Shown here: positions 30,115 to 39,311 of the stretch, piece by piece
Numbering within the stretch: the first letter of the stretch is position 1
Layout of the letters: each line of letters begins with the position of its first letter
Assembly: GCA_017625435.1 (NCBI GenBank)
Contig: JAGAKX010000048.1
Span: 1 to 50,285 of the forward strand
DNA length: 50,285 bases
Direction: 5' to 3'
Source: Clostridia bacterium
GTDB lineage: Bacteria > Bacillota > Clostridia > Oscillospirales > Acutalibacteraceae
Notes under the pieces: generated by a model
Told to the model about the DNA's origin: nothing
What the model saw: only the letters and a program-made list of their open reading frames with translations
The model's database searches: none
Position numbers and translations under genes: made by a program

Positions 30115-31158
30115 TTATTTATTCATTGCTTCAATTTCGTCTCTTATATACTGAAGCTCAAGAAGCTTTGCTTTAACCTCTTCTACGTCAAGGAGCTTTG
30201 TATTGTTACTGTTAAATTCAGTAAGCTCGCTTCTCTTCACGTCACCGTCAGAGAAATACTTATCGTAGTTAAGGCTTCTGTTATCGGCAAAAACCTTGAA
30301 GAAATCGCCCATATCAACAGACTTTGAGCATTCCTCGTTGGTAAGAAGAGTTTCATAAAGCTTTTCGCCGTGACGGATACCGATAATTCTGATATTATCT
30401 TTGTTTCCGCCGAAGAGTTCACAGACAGCTTCTGCAAGCACCTGAATGGTGCAGGCAGGTGCTTTCTTTACGAACAAGTCACCGTTACTGCCGTTTTCAA
30501 AGGCAAAAAGCACAAGGTCAACTGCCTCTTCAAGGGACATAATAAATCTTGTCATAGTGGGCTCTGTAATTGTGATGTTCTGACCGTTTTTAATCTGGTC
30601 AATCCAAAGAGGTACAACAGAGCCGCGGCTGCAAAGCACATTGCCGTAACGGGTACAGCAGATTCTCGTTCCGCCCTCAGAAACATTTCTTGACTTCGCA
30701 ATGGCAGTTCTCTCCGCAAGTGCCTTTGTGATACCCATAACGTTTATGGGGTACGCTGCTTTGTCAGTTGAAAGGCAGATAACGGACTTGACGCCTGCTT
30801 CAACTGCAGCAGAAAGGACGTTATCCGTGCCGAGAACGTTGGTTTTTACAGCTTCAATGGGGAAAAACTCACAGGAGGGCACCTGCTTGAGTGCTGCTGC
30901 ATGGAATACATAATCAACACCGGGCATTGCATTTCTTACTGAATTTATATCTCTTACGTCGCCTATGTAGAACTTGATTTTTTCTGCTACCTCGGGCATT
31001 TTAGCCTGAAATTCGTGACGCATATCATCCTGCTTTTTTTCGTCTCTTGAAAAAACCCTGATTTCCTTTATATCGGTTTCCAGAAAGCGGTTAAGCACGG
31101 CATTGCCGAAAGAACCCGTACCGCCTGTTATTAAAAGTGTCTTTCCTGAAAAATTCAT
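30115..31158 (-). CDS. capE: UDP-GlcNAc 4,6-dehydratase/5-epimerase, CapE/FnlA
   Basis: A 347-residue SDR enzyme that starts the UDP-L-FucNAc pathway from UDP-GlcNAc in the cytoplasm. TGGTGSFGNAVLNRFLE (11-27) binds NADP, and SRDEKKQDDMRHEF is characteristic of CapE/FlaA1-type dehydratases. ICLSTDKAAYPINVMGITKA contains M-x-x-x-K in place of the usual Y-x-x-x-K, the known variation of this class. It is followed by capG and capF on the same transcript. Confidence 0.94.
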   Translation of the reverse strand: MNFSGKTLLITGGTGSFGNAVLNRFLETDIKEIRVFSRDEKKQDDMRHEFQAKMPEVAEKIKFYIGDVRDINSVRNAMPGVDYVFHAAALKQVPSCEFFPIEAVKTNVLGTDNVLSAAVEAGVKSVICLSTDKAAYPINVMGITKALAERTAIAKSRNVSEGGTRICCTRYGNVLCSRGSVVPLWIDQIKNGQNITITEPTMTRFIMSLEEAVDLVLFAFENGSNGDLFVKKAPACTIQVLAEAVCELFGGNKDNIRIIGIRHGEKLYETLLTNEECSKSVDMGDFFKVFADNRSLNYDKYFSDGDVKRSELTEFNSNNTKLLDVEEVKAKLLELQYIRDEIEAMNK

Positions 31159-31159
31159 A

Positions 31160-32431
31160 TTATTTATCCTCCGTTATTTTTGTAACACAGGGCAACACCG
31201 CATTACCCCAATCCTTGAACCAATGCTTGAGCTTAACTGATTCATCGCTATGTTCAAGCGTAAATCTAAGAACAGTCGTCCTGTCGTAGAACATAACATT
31301 ACCTGCATCATCTTCATCATACAAAATCATATCAACCGTATATTTTCCGGGAACAAAATATGATGTATCAAGAAGATAATCTGCAGAATTCATTCCTTTT
31401 TTGTGAGCAAGGTCGCCACCGAAAACCACACCCACAGGAGTAGCATCAATACCGTTTACAACCATCTTCATACGAAGACGCTCGCTGTCGTTTTCAGAAT
31501 TCCAGCAAATTCTGAAAGGAACCTTTTTGCCGTACTCAATCTTATTGGTTTCTGTCTCAAGCAGCTGCAGATTCTGCAGAAGATGCCGCTTGTTGCACTT
31601 GGGATGGCGCTTGGCTTCTGAAGTATCAAAGAAGGTTGCATTATCAAATTCATCATTTTTCATATAAATAGCAATTGCTTCTTCTGTGCTTCCTTCAAAT
31701 ATTTTCTTGCCGGCAGACAGAACTATACAGCGGCTGCAAAGACTTTTGACGGTTGCCATATTATGGCTTACATAGAGAATTGTTCTGCCCTCTTTTTCCG
31801 CAACCTGCTTCATACGTGCAATGCACTTATTCTGGAAATTTACGTCACCGACAGCAAGAACCTCGTCCATAATCATAATTTCGCTGTCAAGATGTGAAGC
31901 AACCGAGAAAGCGAGCTTAACCTTCATACCGCTTGAATATCTCTTAACGGGGGTATCAATAAACTGTCCGACCTCGGAAAACTCAACAATTTCATCGAAT
32001 TTCTTGTCAATTTCAGCCTTAGTCATACCGAGAATCGCACCGTTGAGGTACACATTTTCCCTACCCGTAAGCTCAGGATGAAAGCCCGTACCTACTTCAA
32101 GCATTGAGGTAATTCTGCCGTTCATATAAATGTTACCCTTTGTGGGAGCGGTAACACGGCAGATAAGCTTGAGTATTGTGGATTTTCCCGCACCGTTATG
32201 ACCTAAGATGCCGATGGTTTCACCCTTTTCAACGTCAAAGGAAAGGTCGTCGAGGGCTAAAAAGCGTTCGTTTTTACCGTGTACCTTCTCCCCTATTTTA
32301 AGGTTGGGATCTTCCTTTTTACGAAGACGGGCAAGCTTTGACTGAATTTCACCTTTAAGGGTAGCTCCTCCGATGGCACCGAGACGGTATTCCTTGGATA
32401 CATTTTCAACTCTTATAGCTAATTCTTTCAT
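31160..32431 (-). CDS. ABC transporter ATP-binding protein for polysaccharide export (Wzt/TagH type)
   Basis: A 423-residue ATPase that powers export of a lipid-linked glycan across the membrane. The N-terminal domain has Walker A GHNGAGKST (about 77-85), the signature YSSGMKVKLAFSVA, Walker B IMIMDEVLAVGD and the switch VSHNM. The C-terminal extension (about 280-423) resembles the carbohydrate-binding domain of Wzt, which recognises the finished polymer. The ATG at 32431 has GAGG eight bases upstream. It directly follows the permease gene, forming the exporter pair. Confidence 0.92.
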   Translation of the reverse strand: MKELAIRVENVSKEYRLGAIGGATLKGEIQSKLARLRKKEDPNLKIGEKVHGKNERFLALDDLSFDVEKGETIGILGHNGAGKSTILKLICRVTAPTKGNIYMNGRITSMLEVGTGFHPELTGRENVYLNGAILGMTKAEIDKKFDEIVEFSEVGQFIDTPVKRYSSGMKVKLAFSVASHLDSEIMIMDEVLAVGDVNFQNKCIARMKQVAEKEGRTILYVSHNMATVKSLCSRCIVLSAGKKIFEGSTEEAIAIYMKNDEFDNATFFDTSEAKRHPKCNKRHLLQNLQLLETETNKIEYGKKVPFRICWNSENDSERLRMKMVVNGIDATPVGVVFGGDLAHKKGMNSADYLLDTSYFVPGKYTVDMILYDEDDAGNVMFYDRTTVLRFTLEHSDESVKLKHWFKDWGNAVLPCVTKITEDK

Positions 32432-32441
32432 ACTATCCACC

Positions 32442-33302
32442 TCACACCGTATCCATAAAGGTCTTTTCAGATTTTGAGAACATCAGAGCACCAATAAATG
32501 CCACCGCAATTGTTGTTACCCAGCTGATACCGTAGAAAAGCCAGTCAACCTCACCGCAGCCGAGATATGCGTTACGGAAAAGGTTTATTGCAGGTGTTAC
32601 AGGGTTCAGCATATAGATGTAATAAATAGCAGATCCGGGTGCTAACTGCGAACGGCTGAACATATCGTAAGCAACGGGGGAACAGTATGACCAAAGAGAC
32701 ACACCGAAGCCCACCACCATTGCAAGGTCACGGTATTTGGTTGTAAGGGAGGAAATTATCATACCAAAGCCCATACCGAGAACAGCCAGCTGTATGAGAA
32801 TTACGGGAGTCATAAGAATCAATAAATTGGGGGCAAGTCCCGCATCTGTAATGAGGTAATAAGCCATAAAGCACAGCATAAACGCAAACTGAATAAAGAA
32901 GGCTATGTACTGTGAAATCGCCGTTGAAATGGGCATTACAAGACGGGGAAAATACACCTTACCGAGAATTCCGGCATTGCCGGTAAATGTGTGTGATGTT
33001 TCTGTGAGGCAATGAGCAAACAGAGTCCACACAATAGTTCCGGAAAGATAAAATATGAAATTCGGTACCCCTGTTGCTCCAAGCCCTGCAATATTTCCGA
33101 AAAATACGGAATATACGACCGTTGTAAAAAACGGCTGAATAACTGCCCAGGCAGGACCTAAGACAGTCTGCTTATACTTCGCCACAAATGTACGGCGCAC
33201 AAGCAGAAGAATTAAATCTTTACATTTTGCAAGCCCCTTGATATCCATATCAAAGGCACTGTTACCTGATTTTACAATAGTTGTCCAGTTTTGTTGTGCC
33301 AT
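32442..33302 (-). CDS. ABC-2 type polysaccharide export permease (Wzm/TagG type)
   Basis: A 286-residue integral membrane protein with six hydrophobic helices. The N-terminal VRRTFVAKYKQTVLGPAWAV motif is typical of Wzm/TagG permeases, as is LNPVTPAINLFRNAYLG near the C-terminus. It forms the membrane channel of the exporter with the ATPase encoded next (2-10 base gap). AGGAG precedes the ATG. Confidence 0.93.
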   Translation of the reverse strand: MAQQNWTTIVKSGNSAFDMDIKGLAKCKDLILLLVRRTFVAKYKQTVLGPAWAVIQPFFTTVVYSVFFGNIAGLGATGVPNFIFYLSGTIVWTLFAHCLTETSHTFTGNAGILGKVYFPRLVMPISTAISQYIAFFIQFAFMLCFMAYYLITDAGLAPNLLILMTPVILIQLAVLGMGFGMIISSLTTKYRDLAMVVGFGVSLWSYCSPVAYDMFSRSQLAPGSAIYYIYMLNPVTPAINLFRNAYLGCGEVDWLFYGISWVTTIAVAFIGALMFSKSEKTFMDTV

Positions 33303-33304
33303 AA

Positions 33305-34216
33305 TTATCTCCTATATTCAGATAAATCAATCCATTTACCTAATTCTATTTCCCATGCATCATTAAATAAATGCATAGCACCACCATAATAAAAGGTAAT
33401 TTCCCCTATATACAATTTATTATCCCATACATTAAAATCAATTCTTACAAATGGAATATCCTGAGATAAGGTTTCTGCTATTTTCTGCATTTCCTCAAAA
33501 AAGACTGGTTTTGAATACACATCGCCTTTTGCAGGTTTTCCAGTAACATCAATATGTTTCCAATTGCAATCATAATGGTCTTCTTTTGGGAAACCGCTAA
33601 ATCTTTCACTATTGATTTCTGTCAGCAAATGCCTTCCATTAAAGCAAAATAATTTATAATCCAACAACGGATCATCAGGTTGATTTTCCATAAACTTCTC
33701 ACAAATAATCTTACGATCAACATTTTTATATGGCCATTCGCGAAGTTTTCTGTAATAATCTCTCTTTAATCGCCATGCAAGATTTTTCTTTGCTGCTTCA
33801 ATATCAAATGTACTTTTGTCTCGGCATATAATTACGCCATTATCATGATTGCACTTTAATACAAATTCATTGGGAAGAGAATCAAAGTCAATTTCTTCAG
33901 GAGAATCCCAAACGCCAAGCAACGGAACAAGGTATTCCTCACCGATTTTCTCTGCGACATATTCTCTGACTTTATACTTATCAACCATCATTGTATATTC
34001 AGGTCGTCTGTCATAGAGCTTCAGCCAATTCTGTTTTTCATTAAAAGTCTGAGGATTTTTAAGATTAAGCTCTTTGCCGGTTCTTGCCTTATAAAGCTTT
34101 TTTATGTAAATCTTATCGGGAAGAATGCAATCATAAAGCCCTTTTACGGTAAAATACTTTTCGTAAAAAGCAACGATTTTTTTCTTTATTTCGTATAAAA
34201 AATCAAGAATTTTCAT
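33305..34216 (-). CDS. TupA-like ATP-grasp protein
   Basis: A 303-residue protein of the TupA-like ATP-grasp group, named after teichuronopeptide biosynthesis protein TupA and common in capsule loci. Key stretches are NPQTFNEKQNWLKLYDR, MMVDKYKVREYVAEKIGEEY, EFVLKCNHDNGVIICRDK, ICEKFMENQPDDPLLDYKLF (acidic metal site) and FVRIDFNVWDNKLYIGEITF. ATP-grasp enzymes ligate a carboxylate to an amine or similar acceptor, so addition of an amino acid to the GalNAcA carboxylate is an attractive role but is inferred. It is two bases before the ABC permease. Base composition is more AT-rich than in the sugar-nucleotide genes. Confidence 0.82.
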   Translation of the reverse strand: MKILDFLYEIKKKIVAFYEKYFTVKGLYDCILPDKIYIKKLYKARTGKELNLKNPQTFNEKQNWLKLYDRRPEYTMMVDKYKVREYVAEKIGEEYLVPLLGVWDSPEEIDFDSLPNEFVLKCNHDNGVIICRDKSTFDIEAAKKNLAWRLKRDYYRKLREWPYKNVDRKIICEKFMENQPDDPLLDYKLFCFNGRHLLTEINSERFSGFPKEDHYDCNWKHIDVTGKPAKGDVYSKPVFFEEMQKIAETLSQDIPFVRIDFNVWDNKLYIGEITFYYGGAMHLFNDAWEIELGKWIDLSEYRR

Positions 34217-34220
34217 TTAA

Positions 34221-34913
34221 TTACTCCTCATTGTAACCGGTCAATGAATATGACATAATTTTTTTATTCAGAAGCCTTACTAAGCTGATATTTCCGGGAA
34301 AAGGTCTTGTATCTCTTAATATGCCATCGGGGTTCCACTCTTCATTCCAGAAAACCTCACATTTGTGCTTTAGAGGCTTTCTGTTATTAAGCATAAACTT
34401 GTTGCTGAAAGGTAGTGCAGCAAATTCTTCTGTTTCTTTTTCTGTACACAAATCCATTCTTGAAAACTTTAGTATTATATGGTCAAAGTTTACTCTTTGT
34501 TTTCTTCTGTTCCACTTTTCTGAGGCTTCTTCTTTTGTAGAATAGTGAAGAAAAACGATTTCAACATCTAAAATTTTACCTATTGGCTTGTCCAGCTGAT
34601 TTCTTTTCTTTAATTCTTCAAAATACCGGGATTCCTCGGGAGCAATAAACTCAAGAGGTGCATCAAGGTACTTTTTTAAGTCTGACACAAATTTTATGTA
34701 ATCAGGCGCAAAGAAATAAAGTCCTGCTGTAGGAGAAAGATACGGCATATCAAGATACTGATATACTCTTCCTGCCCAACAGTTATTTGAAATTATGGAA
34801 AAATCTTTTTTTCGCACCAAGAGCTTCACAAAAAAACGTCTTGTTTCATAAAAGAATTTTTCAATTTTTTCTCTGATTTTTTTCAGTTTTCTCTTTGTGT
34901 AGTTGCCTTTCAT
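34221..34913 (-). CDS. DUF1919 family protein (exopolysaccharide biosynthesis)
   Basis: A 230-residue protein matching DUF1919 members, which are common in glycan loci. A basic N-terminal 30 residues is followed by DFSIISNNCWAGRVYQYLDM, SPTAGLYFFAPDYIKFVSDL, IVFLHYSTKEEASEKWNRRK and RVNFDHIILKFSRMDLCTEK. The biochemical role is unknown; a transferase modifying the glycan is often assumed. There is no signal peptide. It sits between a GT4 gene and the TupA-like gene. Confidence 0.75.
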   Translation of the reverse strand: MKGNYTKRKLKKIREKIEKFFYETRRFFVKLLVRKKDFSIISNNCWAGRVYQYLDMPYLSPTAGLYFFAPDYIKFVSDLKKYLDAPLEFIAPEESRYFEELKKRNQLDKPIGKILDVEIVFLHYSTKEEASEKWNRRKQRVNFDHIILKFSRMDLCTEKETEEFAALPFSNKFMLNNRKPLKHKCEVFWNEEWNPDGILRDTRPFPGNISLVRLLNKKIMSYSLTGYNEE

Positions 34914-34926
34914 TGCTTCTCCTTTA

Positions 34927-36126
34927 TCAGGTTACACTTTCAATATAATCTATCCACTGCTTAGCTATACTTTCAGCATTATGAGTAGCTCTTACTTTAG
35001 CTGCATTTTCCGAGCACTTTTTAAGCAGCTCTTCATTCTCAATCATACGCTTCATTGCAAGATAAAGAGCATTTGCATCATTCATAGGAACAAGCAAACC
35101 GTTTTCACCGTCTGTTATCATTTCTCTTGCGCCTCCGCCAAGACAATCTGTGCAAACACAAGGAAGACCTATTGCAAGTGCTTCAAGCATTGAGTTTGAA
35201 AGCCCCTCAAAGTCAGAGGAGGAAACAAACATTTTAGCGTCCTTAATAACCTCGTGAACATCTCCACGGGGCGGTAAAAGCTTAATATAATCCGAAGCAC
35301 CAAGCTTTTCAACGCTTTCTCTGTATTCAATTAAAAGCTCTTCTTCCTCTTTCACCACGGTGTTTCCGTAAATTTCAAGGATGTATTCAGGGAAATCATT
35401 ATGTAAGAGCATAAATGCTTCGAGAAGAAGAGGAAGATTCTTCTGCTTTGCAATTCTGCAGAAATTAACGATAACTTTTCTTCTTTCACCTTGATAAGGG
35501 TCGGGAAGACCTGCTTTTACGGGATTATTTATAACAACAGGAGCATGAAGTCTGTTTTCAAAAAATTCAAGCTCTGTCTTAGTCTGCAAAACTGCACCGC
35601 AGGCTTTTTCGACTATTGATAACAGATACACTTTATTGTATTCGGGATATTCAAGCTCAGGAGCATTTCTTTCAGCATAAATAAGCTTACAGCCGAGATT
35701 CTTTGAAGCACAGTATGTCTTTTCGAAACTACCGATTCCAAAGGTTATGTATACTGCATCTTTATTGTCAGCCATAAAAACCTGAAGCTCTGCACCTTTT
35801 CTGAGTTCTTTTATATTTTCAGCTAATTTTCTGTCAGCAATTTTGTTAAATTTTGCAATATAGCGAAGCTGTTTAATTCTTCGGATTTGTTTTTCTCGAT
35901 CCTCGTTTATTTTTTCTACAGTTGCCTTATTTACACTTATATATTCCTTGAGGGACACAAGCCTTACGTTTTCGTGCAAATTAAAAAAAACCTCGTTACC
36001 GATTTCTCTTGTTACAAGAATGGTACAGATATACCCTTTTTCAGCAAAGGCATTTGCAAGATTGGTAGAACGCATCGCCACTCCGCCGTTTTTATAATTG
36101 CCCACAACAAAAACTATGTGTTTCAT
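34927..36126 (-). CDS. Glycosyltransferase family 4 (GT-B) protein
   Basis: A 399-residue GT4-type enzyme. The N-terminal GGVAMRSTNLANAFAEKGY is the acceptor-side loop. FCRIAKQKNLPLLLEAFMLL starts the donor domain, and SSDFEGLSNSMLEALAIGLP contains the E-x7-E motif that holds the sugar nucleotide. It is paralogous to the GT4 at 42118 throughout the C-terminal domain. The donor and linkage are unknown. Confidence 0.87.
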   Translation of the reverse strand: MKHIVFVVGNYKNGGVAMRSTNLANAFAEKGYICTILVTREIGNEVFFNLHENVRLVSLKEYISVNKATVEKINEDREKQIRRIKQLRYIAKFNKIADRKLAENIKELRKGAELQVFMADNKDAVYITFGIGSFEKTYCASKNLGCKLIYAERNAPELEYPEYNKVYLLSIVEKACGAVLQTKTELEFFENRLHAPVVINNPVKAGLPDPYQGERRKVIVNFCRIAKQKNLPLLLEAFMLLHNDFPEYILEIYGNTVVKEEEELLIEYRESVEKLGASDYIKLLPPRGDVHEVIKDAKMFVSSSDFEGLSNSMLEALAIGLPCVCTDCLGGGAREMITDGENGLLVPMNDANALYLAMKRMIENEELLKKCSENAAKVRATHNAESIAKQWIDYIESVT

Positions 36127-36139
36127 TTTTTCACCATGC

Positions 36140-37246
36140 TTATTTTAGTTTCTTAAATAAAAACCCTGTTATTTTACCATTTATTAGTTTTCGGGCAAAA
36201 GGTTTATATATCTTATCTCGGAAATGTGCCCTGAAATAACTATAATAAACAGCCAAACCGTTACCGCCCTTAATACCCTCATATACCATTCGAAAATAGT
36301 TATTGAGTTTTGAACTATCAACATATTTAATAGCGTTTCTTATAACCGGGTCTTTTACAACTTCATTAAGCATTCTGATTTTTTTGAAAAAGCCAAAACT
36401 GCTTTTTTCATATTCATTTTGCACGCCATTAACAGCAAAAAAGAATGCACACAGATGCATATAATAACTCAAATCCTGCTTTTTGTAGTTCGTTACATCT
36501 TCATAAAGTTTATCTATAAGAGGTCTTATAAGCTTCCAATAGTTCTTTGTATATCCACGGGATAATGAACTGCCATTATTATCATTTCTGTTGTGATACA
36601 AATATTCATCATTTATAGATACATATTTCTGTGCATAAAGTGCAGTTTCAAATGTAAGCTGCAAATCCTGACTGCGTCTGAAACCACGACCAAACTTCAA
36701 GCCATTTTCTTTTATCAGTGACATTCGATAAATCCTTAGCCAATTGCACCACCGGATTACATCATTTGCGCCTTTTGGGGTAAGACCGGCCAAAGACCTG
36801 GGAAGAATTTCTTTTTCTATTCGCTCTCTATCATAAACTCCGGGCTCAAGGTAATATGGATTTTTCTTATCTTCGTCCTCAAAACAATTACAAAAAACAA
36901 CATCCGCATTTTCTTTCACAGCGACTTCGTACATTCTTTCATACATATTAAGCTCAAGCCAGTCATCGGAATCAACAAAACCGACATATTCGCCGTGAGA
37001 TCTCTCTATACCGTCCTGACGGGCAGCCGCGAGCCCTTCGTTTTCTTTGTAAAAGTATATAATCCTGTCATCCTTTGCCGCATATTCTTTGCAGATTGCA
37101 CCTGAGTTATCAGTAGACCCGTCATCCACAAGAATTATTTCGACATTTTTCAAGGTCTGATTAACAACAGAATCAAGACATTTTCTTAAATATTTTTCAA
37201 CATTATATACGGGAACAATAATACTTATTGCTATATTTTCATTCAT
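36140..37246 (-). CDS. Glycosyltransferase family 2 protein
   Basis: A 368-residue GT2 (GT-A) enzyme: IIVPVYNVEKYL at the N-terminus, DDGSTD at 41-46, and the metal-binding DSDD at 92-95. The C-terminal 200 residues are less conserved and probably bind the acceptor. Donor and acceptor are unknown. It is one of five GT2 genes in this locus with nearly identical N-terminal motifs. Confidence 0.88.
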   Translation of the reverse strand: MNENIAISIIVPVYNVEKYLRKCLDSVVNQTLKNVEIILVDDGSTDNSGAICKEYAAKDDRIIYFYKENEGLAAARQDGIERSHGEYVGFVDSDDWLELNMYERMYEVAVKENADVVFCNCFEDEDKKNPYYLEPGVYDRERIEKEILPRSLAGLTPKGANDVIRWCNWLRIYRMSLIKENGLKFGRGFRRSQDLQLTFETALYAQKYVSINDEYLYHNRNDNNGSSLSRGYTKNYWKLIRPLIDKLYEDVTNYKKQDLSYYMHLCAFFFAVNGVQNEYEKSSFGFFKKIRMLNEVVKDPVIRNAIKYVDSSKLNNYFRMVYEGIKGGNGLAVYYSYFRAHFRDKIYKPFARKLINGKITGFLFKKLK

Positions 37247-37262
37247 AAAACAAATACCCCTT

Positions 37263-38273
37263 TTACCGCCGACTTATTTTTATATCAACCAACACAAACC
37301 AATATCTTATTGGGAGAAAAAGAAGAGGTTTTATTTTTTTTATGCCCTTCTTTTTCTGAATCTGAAAATATACTGTTTCTGCCCATTTTTCATAAAGCAT
37401 TTTTTTCAGAATTCTTTGGTTGTAAACCTTCTTACTTCTATTCTGTCGGAGAATACTTTCAATCCATTTTTTCTGGTTTAAGTCATATTTTTTTCTGCCG
37501 ACAAAAAAACCAAAATGCATATTTTCCCAGTTTTCCGGTAATGAAAGCTCAAGCCAAGATAACTGCTCTGCCATTATATCTCTTGCACATTCCATCTGAG
37601 GATTTTTGTCAAATGACGAAACTGCTTTTTTGTGAATACGGTATTTTAGTAAAACCTCATCAACATTTTGGCATTCGCCGTATCTGCTGCATTCCACCCA
37701 CATACGGTAATCCTGTGCATATCTGTAATTCTCATTATACGTTATGTTGTTTTTACGAAGCGCCTCAGCACGGAACATGGCAGTCGGATGGATAATGTTT
37801 GTATGATTGCCAAACAACAGCAAAATCTGGAAAATATCCCGTTCCGGTATTGCTTTACACACAAGCTTCTCCTTGTGAACATCCGCCCCGTCGCCAAAAA
37901 GCTCAACACCCGTTCCGCAGACTATAACTTCAGAGTTTTTATTAAGAAAATCTATCTGTTTCTGGAATCTTTCAGGAAAACTGATATCATCGGCATCCAT
38001 TCTGGCAATAAACTCTCCTTTTGCAATTTTGAGAGCTCGGTTAAGGGATTTTGTTATACCAAGATTCTCTTCATTTTTAATGACAATTATTCTTTCATCA
38101 GTATAAGACTCAATTACCTTTAGTGAATCATCAGTTGAACAATCATCAACAATAATGAATTCAATATTGCTATATGTCTGCGACAATATGCTTTCAATTG
38201 CTGCCCTCAAATACTCCTCAGGGGTATTAAAGTTACTCATTATTACAGAGACAAGTCCCTTGCAAATTTCCAT
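37263..38273 (-). CDS. Glycosyltransferase family 2 protein
   Basis: A 336-residue GT2 enzyme with SVIMSNFNTPEEYL, DDCSTD at 43-48 and DADD at 93-96. It belongs to a different GT2 subgroup from its neighbours: the later stretch TNIIHPTAMFRAEALRKNNI with YAQDYRMWVECSRYG is typical of rhamnosyl- or galactosyl-type capsule transferases, though this is only a resemblance. The C-terminus is strongly basic, suggesting membrane association. Confidence 0.87.
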   Translation of the reverse strand: MEICKGLVSVIMSNFNTPEEYLRAAIESILSQTYSNIEFIIVDDCSTDDSLKVIESYTDERIIVIKNEENLGITKSLNRALKIAKGEFIARMDADDISFPERFQKQIDFLNKNSEVIVCGTGVELFGDGADVHKEKLVCKAIPERDIFQILLLFGNHTNIIHPTAMFRAEALRKNNITYNENYRYAQDYRMWVECSRYGECQNVDEVLLKYRIHKKAVSSFDKNPQMECARDIMAEQLSWLELSLPENWENMHFGFFVGRKKYDLNQKKWIESILRQNRSKKVYNQRILKKMLYEKWAETVYFQIQKKKGIKKIKPLLFLPIRYWFVLVDIKISRR

Positions 38274-38279
38274 AAAAAA

Positions 38280-39305
38280 TTATCCTCGGATTTTTCTTAT
38301 AAATTCCTTACACATTATTTTTGTAGTTTTATGATTACTCAAATCCTGCCATACAGGCAAATAAGACTGACGAACATAAGGATTATCAACAATCCACTCA
38401 TTAAAATTATCAAGAAGATAAGTGTTCCAATTATATTTTATTACATCAGCTTTTCGTTTTACTGACTTGCTTTCACGCAAATATCTCAAGATGTAATAAA
38501 CCGTCTCATTAAAATTGCGAGCATACAGCTTCTTTTTCGTGTCTGTATCATCAACCCACCACTGTGGCAGAAAATTCAGTAACAATTCACAAACATACCT
38601 TGTATTGAAATAATCAAAGTCTTTACGTTCAAAGCCCTCTGATGCCCCGGCAGGATTTTCACGGTAAAGATAAAGGCTTTTGTTTACAAAAAGAATCGTC
38701 TGAGCATTTCCTATTGCGGAAAAGGACTGGTATGCATCTTCTCCGAATCTGCTGTTACAGACGCTTTCGGAAACATTGAAATTCTCAAGCATCAGTTTTT
38801 TCTTAAAAAGCTTAGACCACAACGCACCCGACAAAGTTCCGTCAATAATCTGCAAATATAATTCTTTTCTTTTTTCCGCAGTATCATATAAACAGCTGTC
38901 AGCAGGAAGATTATACTGTTTTGTAATTTCGTTTTCGTAAAAACGACAAAAGCCAAAGCATATAACATCAGGATAGTTATTAGTTGTTAAAGCTTCCGAT
39001 AAGTCTTTCATATAATCCTTGTCAAGAATATCATCAGCATCAAGAAAACCGATATAATCGCCGGATGCATTTTCAATACCACATTTTCTCGACAAAAACT
39101 GCCCTTCATTATTCTTATGTATAACCTTAATCTGCAACGGATACTTTTCTGAAAAGCTGTCACAGATTTTTCCGCTGCTGTCTGTTGACCCGTCATCAAC
39201 AATAATCAATTCCCAAAAGGATGAAGCTTGAGCCAATACAGAGTTTATGCTTTCCTCAAGATACTTTTCTGCATTATATACCGGCATAACGATACTTATT
39301 TTCAT
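38280..39305 (-). CDS. Glycosyltransferase family 2 protein
   Basis: A 341-residue GT2 enzyme with MPVYNAEKYLEESI, DDGSTD at 37-42 and DADD at 89-92. Its C-terminal half (LLNFLPQWWVDD, YNWNTYLLDNFNEW) aligns loosely with the next gene upstream (39312), so the two probably arose by duplication. Donor and acceptor are unknown. Confidence 0.87.
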   Translation of the reverse strand: MKISIVMPVYNAEKYLEESINSVLAQASSFWELIIVDDGSTDSSGKICDSFSEKYPLQIKVIHKNNEGQFLSRKCGIENASGDYIGFLDADDILDKDYMKDLSEALTTNNYPDVICFGFCRFYENEITKQYNLPADSCLYDTAEKRKELYLQIIDGTLSGALWSKLFKKKLMLENFNVSESVCNSRFGEDAYQSFSAIGNAQTILFVNKSLYLYRENPAGASEGFERKDFDYFNTRYVCELLLNFLPQWWVDDTDTKKKLYARNFNETVYYILRYLRESKSVKRKADVIKYNWNTYLLDNFNEWIVDNPYVRQSYLPVWQDLSNHKTTKIMCKEFIRKIRG

Positions 39306-39311
39306 AAATAA

